Positions 13,401 through 13,606 of a stretch of DNA of 13,606 nucleotides are shown here, piece by piece. The translations under genes were made by a program, and so were the position numbers. How positions within the stretch are numbered: position 1 is the first letter of the stretch; each line of letters opens with the position of its first letter. Origin of the DNA: Bacteroidales bacterium (lineage in GTDB: Bacteria; Bacteroidota; Bacteroidia; Bacteroidales; P3). The stretch lies in contig JAFWBF010000002.1 of assembly GCA_017507285.1 (NCBI GenBank), positions 1 through 13,606 of the forward strand, in the 5' to 3' direction. The notes under the pieces were generated by a model that saw only the letters and a list, made by a program, of their open reading frames with translations, was not told where the DNA came from and ran no database searches.

Positions 13401-13606
13401 ATGGCAAGATTTATAAAACGCGAAATGCCCGACCTAAACAAAGACGGCAGCTCAAAGGTTTACTATAAGATGGAGACCTACAGAAATTACAGCCACGACG
13501 AGTTTGTAAAATACATGATACGAGGCGGAGTGGGAATATCGGCTTCGATGGTGGAGGCTGTGCTTACGCAAGTAACAGACAAGTTGGCCGACCTGCTGGG
13601 TATGGG
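13401..13606 (+). CDS. HU-like DNA-binding protein, N-terminal part (continues past window)
   Basis: The first 68 residues of a protein beginning MARFIKREMPDLNKDG. The segment with SHDEFVKYMIRGGVGISASMVEAVLTQVTDKLADLL follows the helical N-terminal half of the Bacteroidales HU-like family, in which helix pairs mediate dimerisation before a DNA-embracing beta arm. The beta arm and C-terminus are outside the window. In this family the N-terminus commonly reads 'MA-YI-EMPDL', as here. These proteins are thought to shape DNA or act as nucleoid proteins; no specific target is known to me. The gene is a short distance downstream of a 21-bp palindromic array. Confidence 0.82.
   Translation, partial: MARFIKREMPDLNKDGSSKVYYKMETYRNYSHDEFVKYMIRGGVGISASMVEAVLTQVTDKLADLLGM

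Noticed and set aside
13147..13407. Minus-strand ORF with a seven-residue repeat (LGIY-like)
   Set aside because: The repeat arises because the 21-bp array is divisible by three. There is no promoter, signal or family match, and the ORF runs across the promoter and start of the HU-like gene. The dyad symmetry explains the pattern better.

Overview
The window comes from a member of the Bacteroidota, most likely Bacteroidales. Several independent signs agree. Promoters carry the TAnnTTTG -7 element, with a TTTG/TTG about 20 bp upstream at some of them. There is a secreted protein with a type IX secretion (T9SS) type B sorting domain. The order L33 - DUF4295 - ftsY - rimO is typical of the phylum, there is a Bacteroidales-type HU-like protein, and gene starts lack Shine-Dalgarno sequences. 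I cannot name a genus.

Layout. 1-226: the cut-off 3' end of a helix-turn-helix gene and a 33-codon ORF overlapping its stop. 227-954: no gene, but a 22-bp palindromic tandem array (388-497) and a possible structured RNA (585-686). 955-4351, minus strand: a T9SS-exported fibronectin-like protein followed by murF. 4352-5069: a gene-free spacer with a second phased dyad array/long hairpin (4489-4564) and, at its right end, the promoter of the next operon. 5070-7796: a complete four-subunit 2-oxoacid:ferredoxin oxidoreductase operon (delta-alpha-beta-gamma) closed by a strong terminator. 7862-8195: gene-free. 8225-11075: rpmG, the DUF4295 ribosomal protein, ftsY and rimO, a translation and protein-targeting block with at least one internal terminator and one internal promoter. 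A two-way terminator separates rimO from a convergent lipoprotein gene (11142-11711). Then come a radical SAM gene (12076-12849), tRNA-Cys(GCA) with its own promoter and terminator, a third array of 21-bp palindromes (13164-13247), and the start of an HU-like gene cut by the window end.

Most genes are conserved housekeeping functions: oxidative 2-oxoacid metabolism, cell wall, ribosome, membrane targeting, tRNA. The unexplained material is non-coding. Three separate intergenic spacers each carry short palindromes repeated at exactly 21 or 22 bp, that is, on the same face of the helix every two turns. Two arrays share the half-site TCCCAA/TTGGGA; the third has a different core (CATC/GATG, CCTC/GAGG) with the same phasing. 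Together with the multi-stem element at 585-686, these are the best candidates for something undescribed. No defence system, prophage, insertion sequence or CRISPR array is visible.
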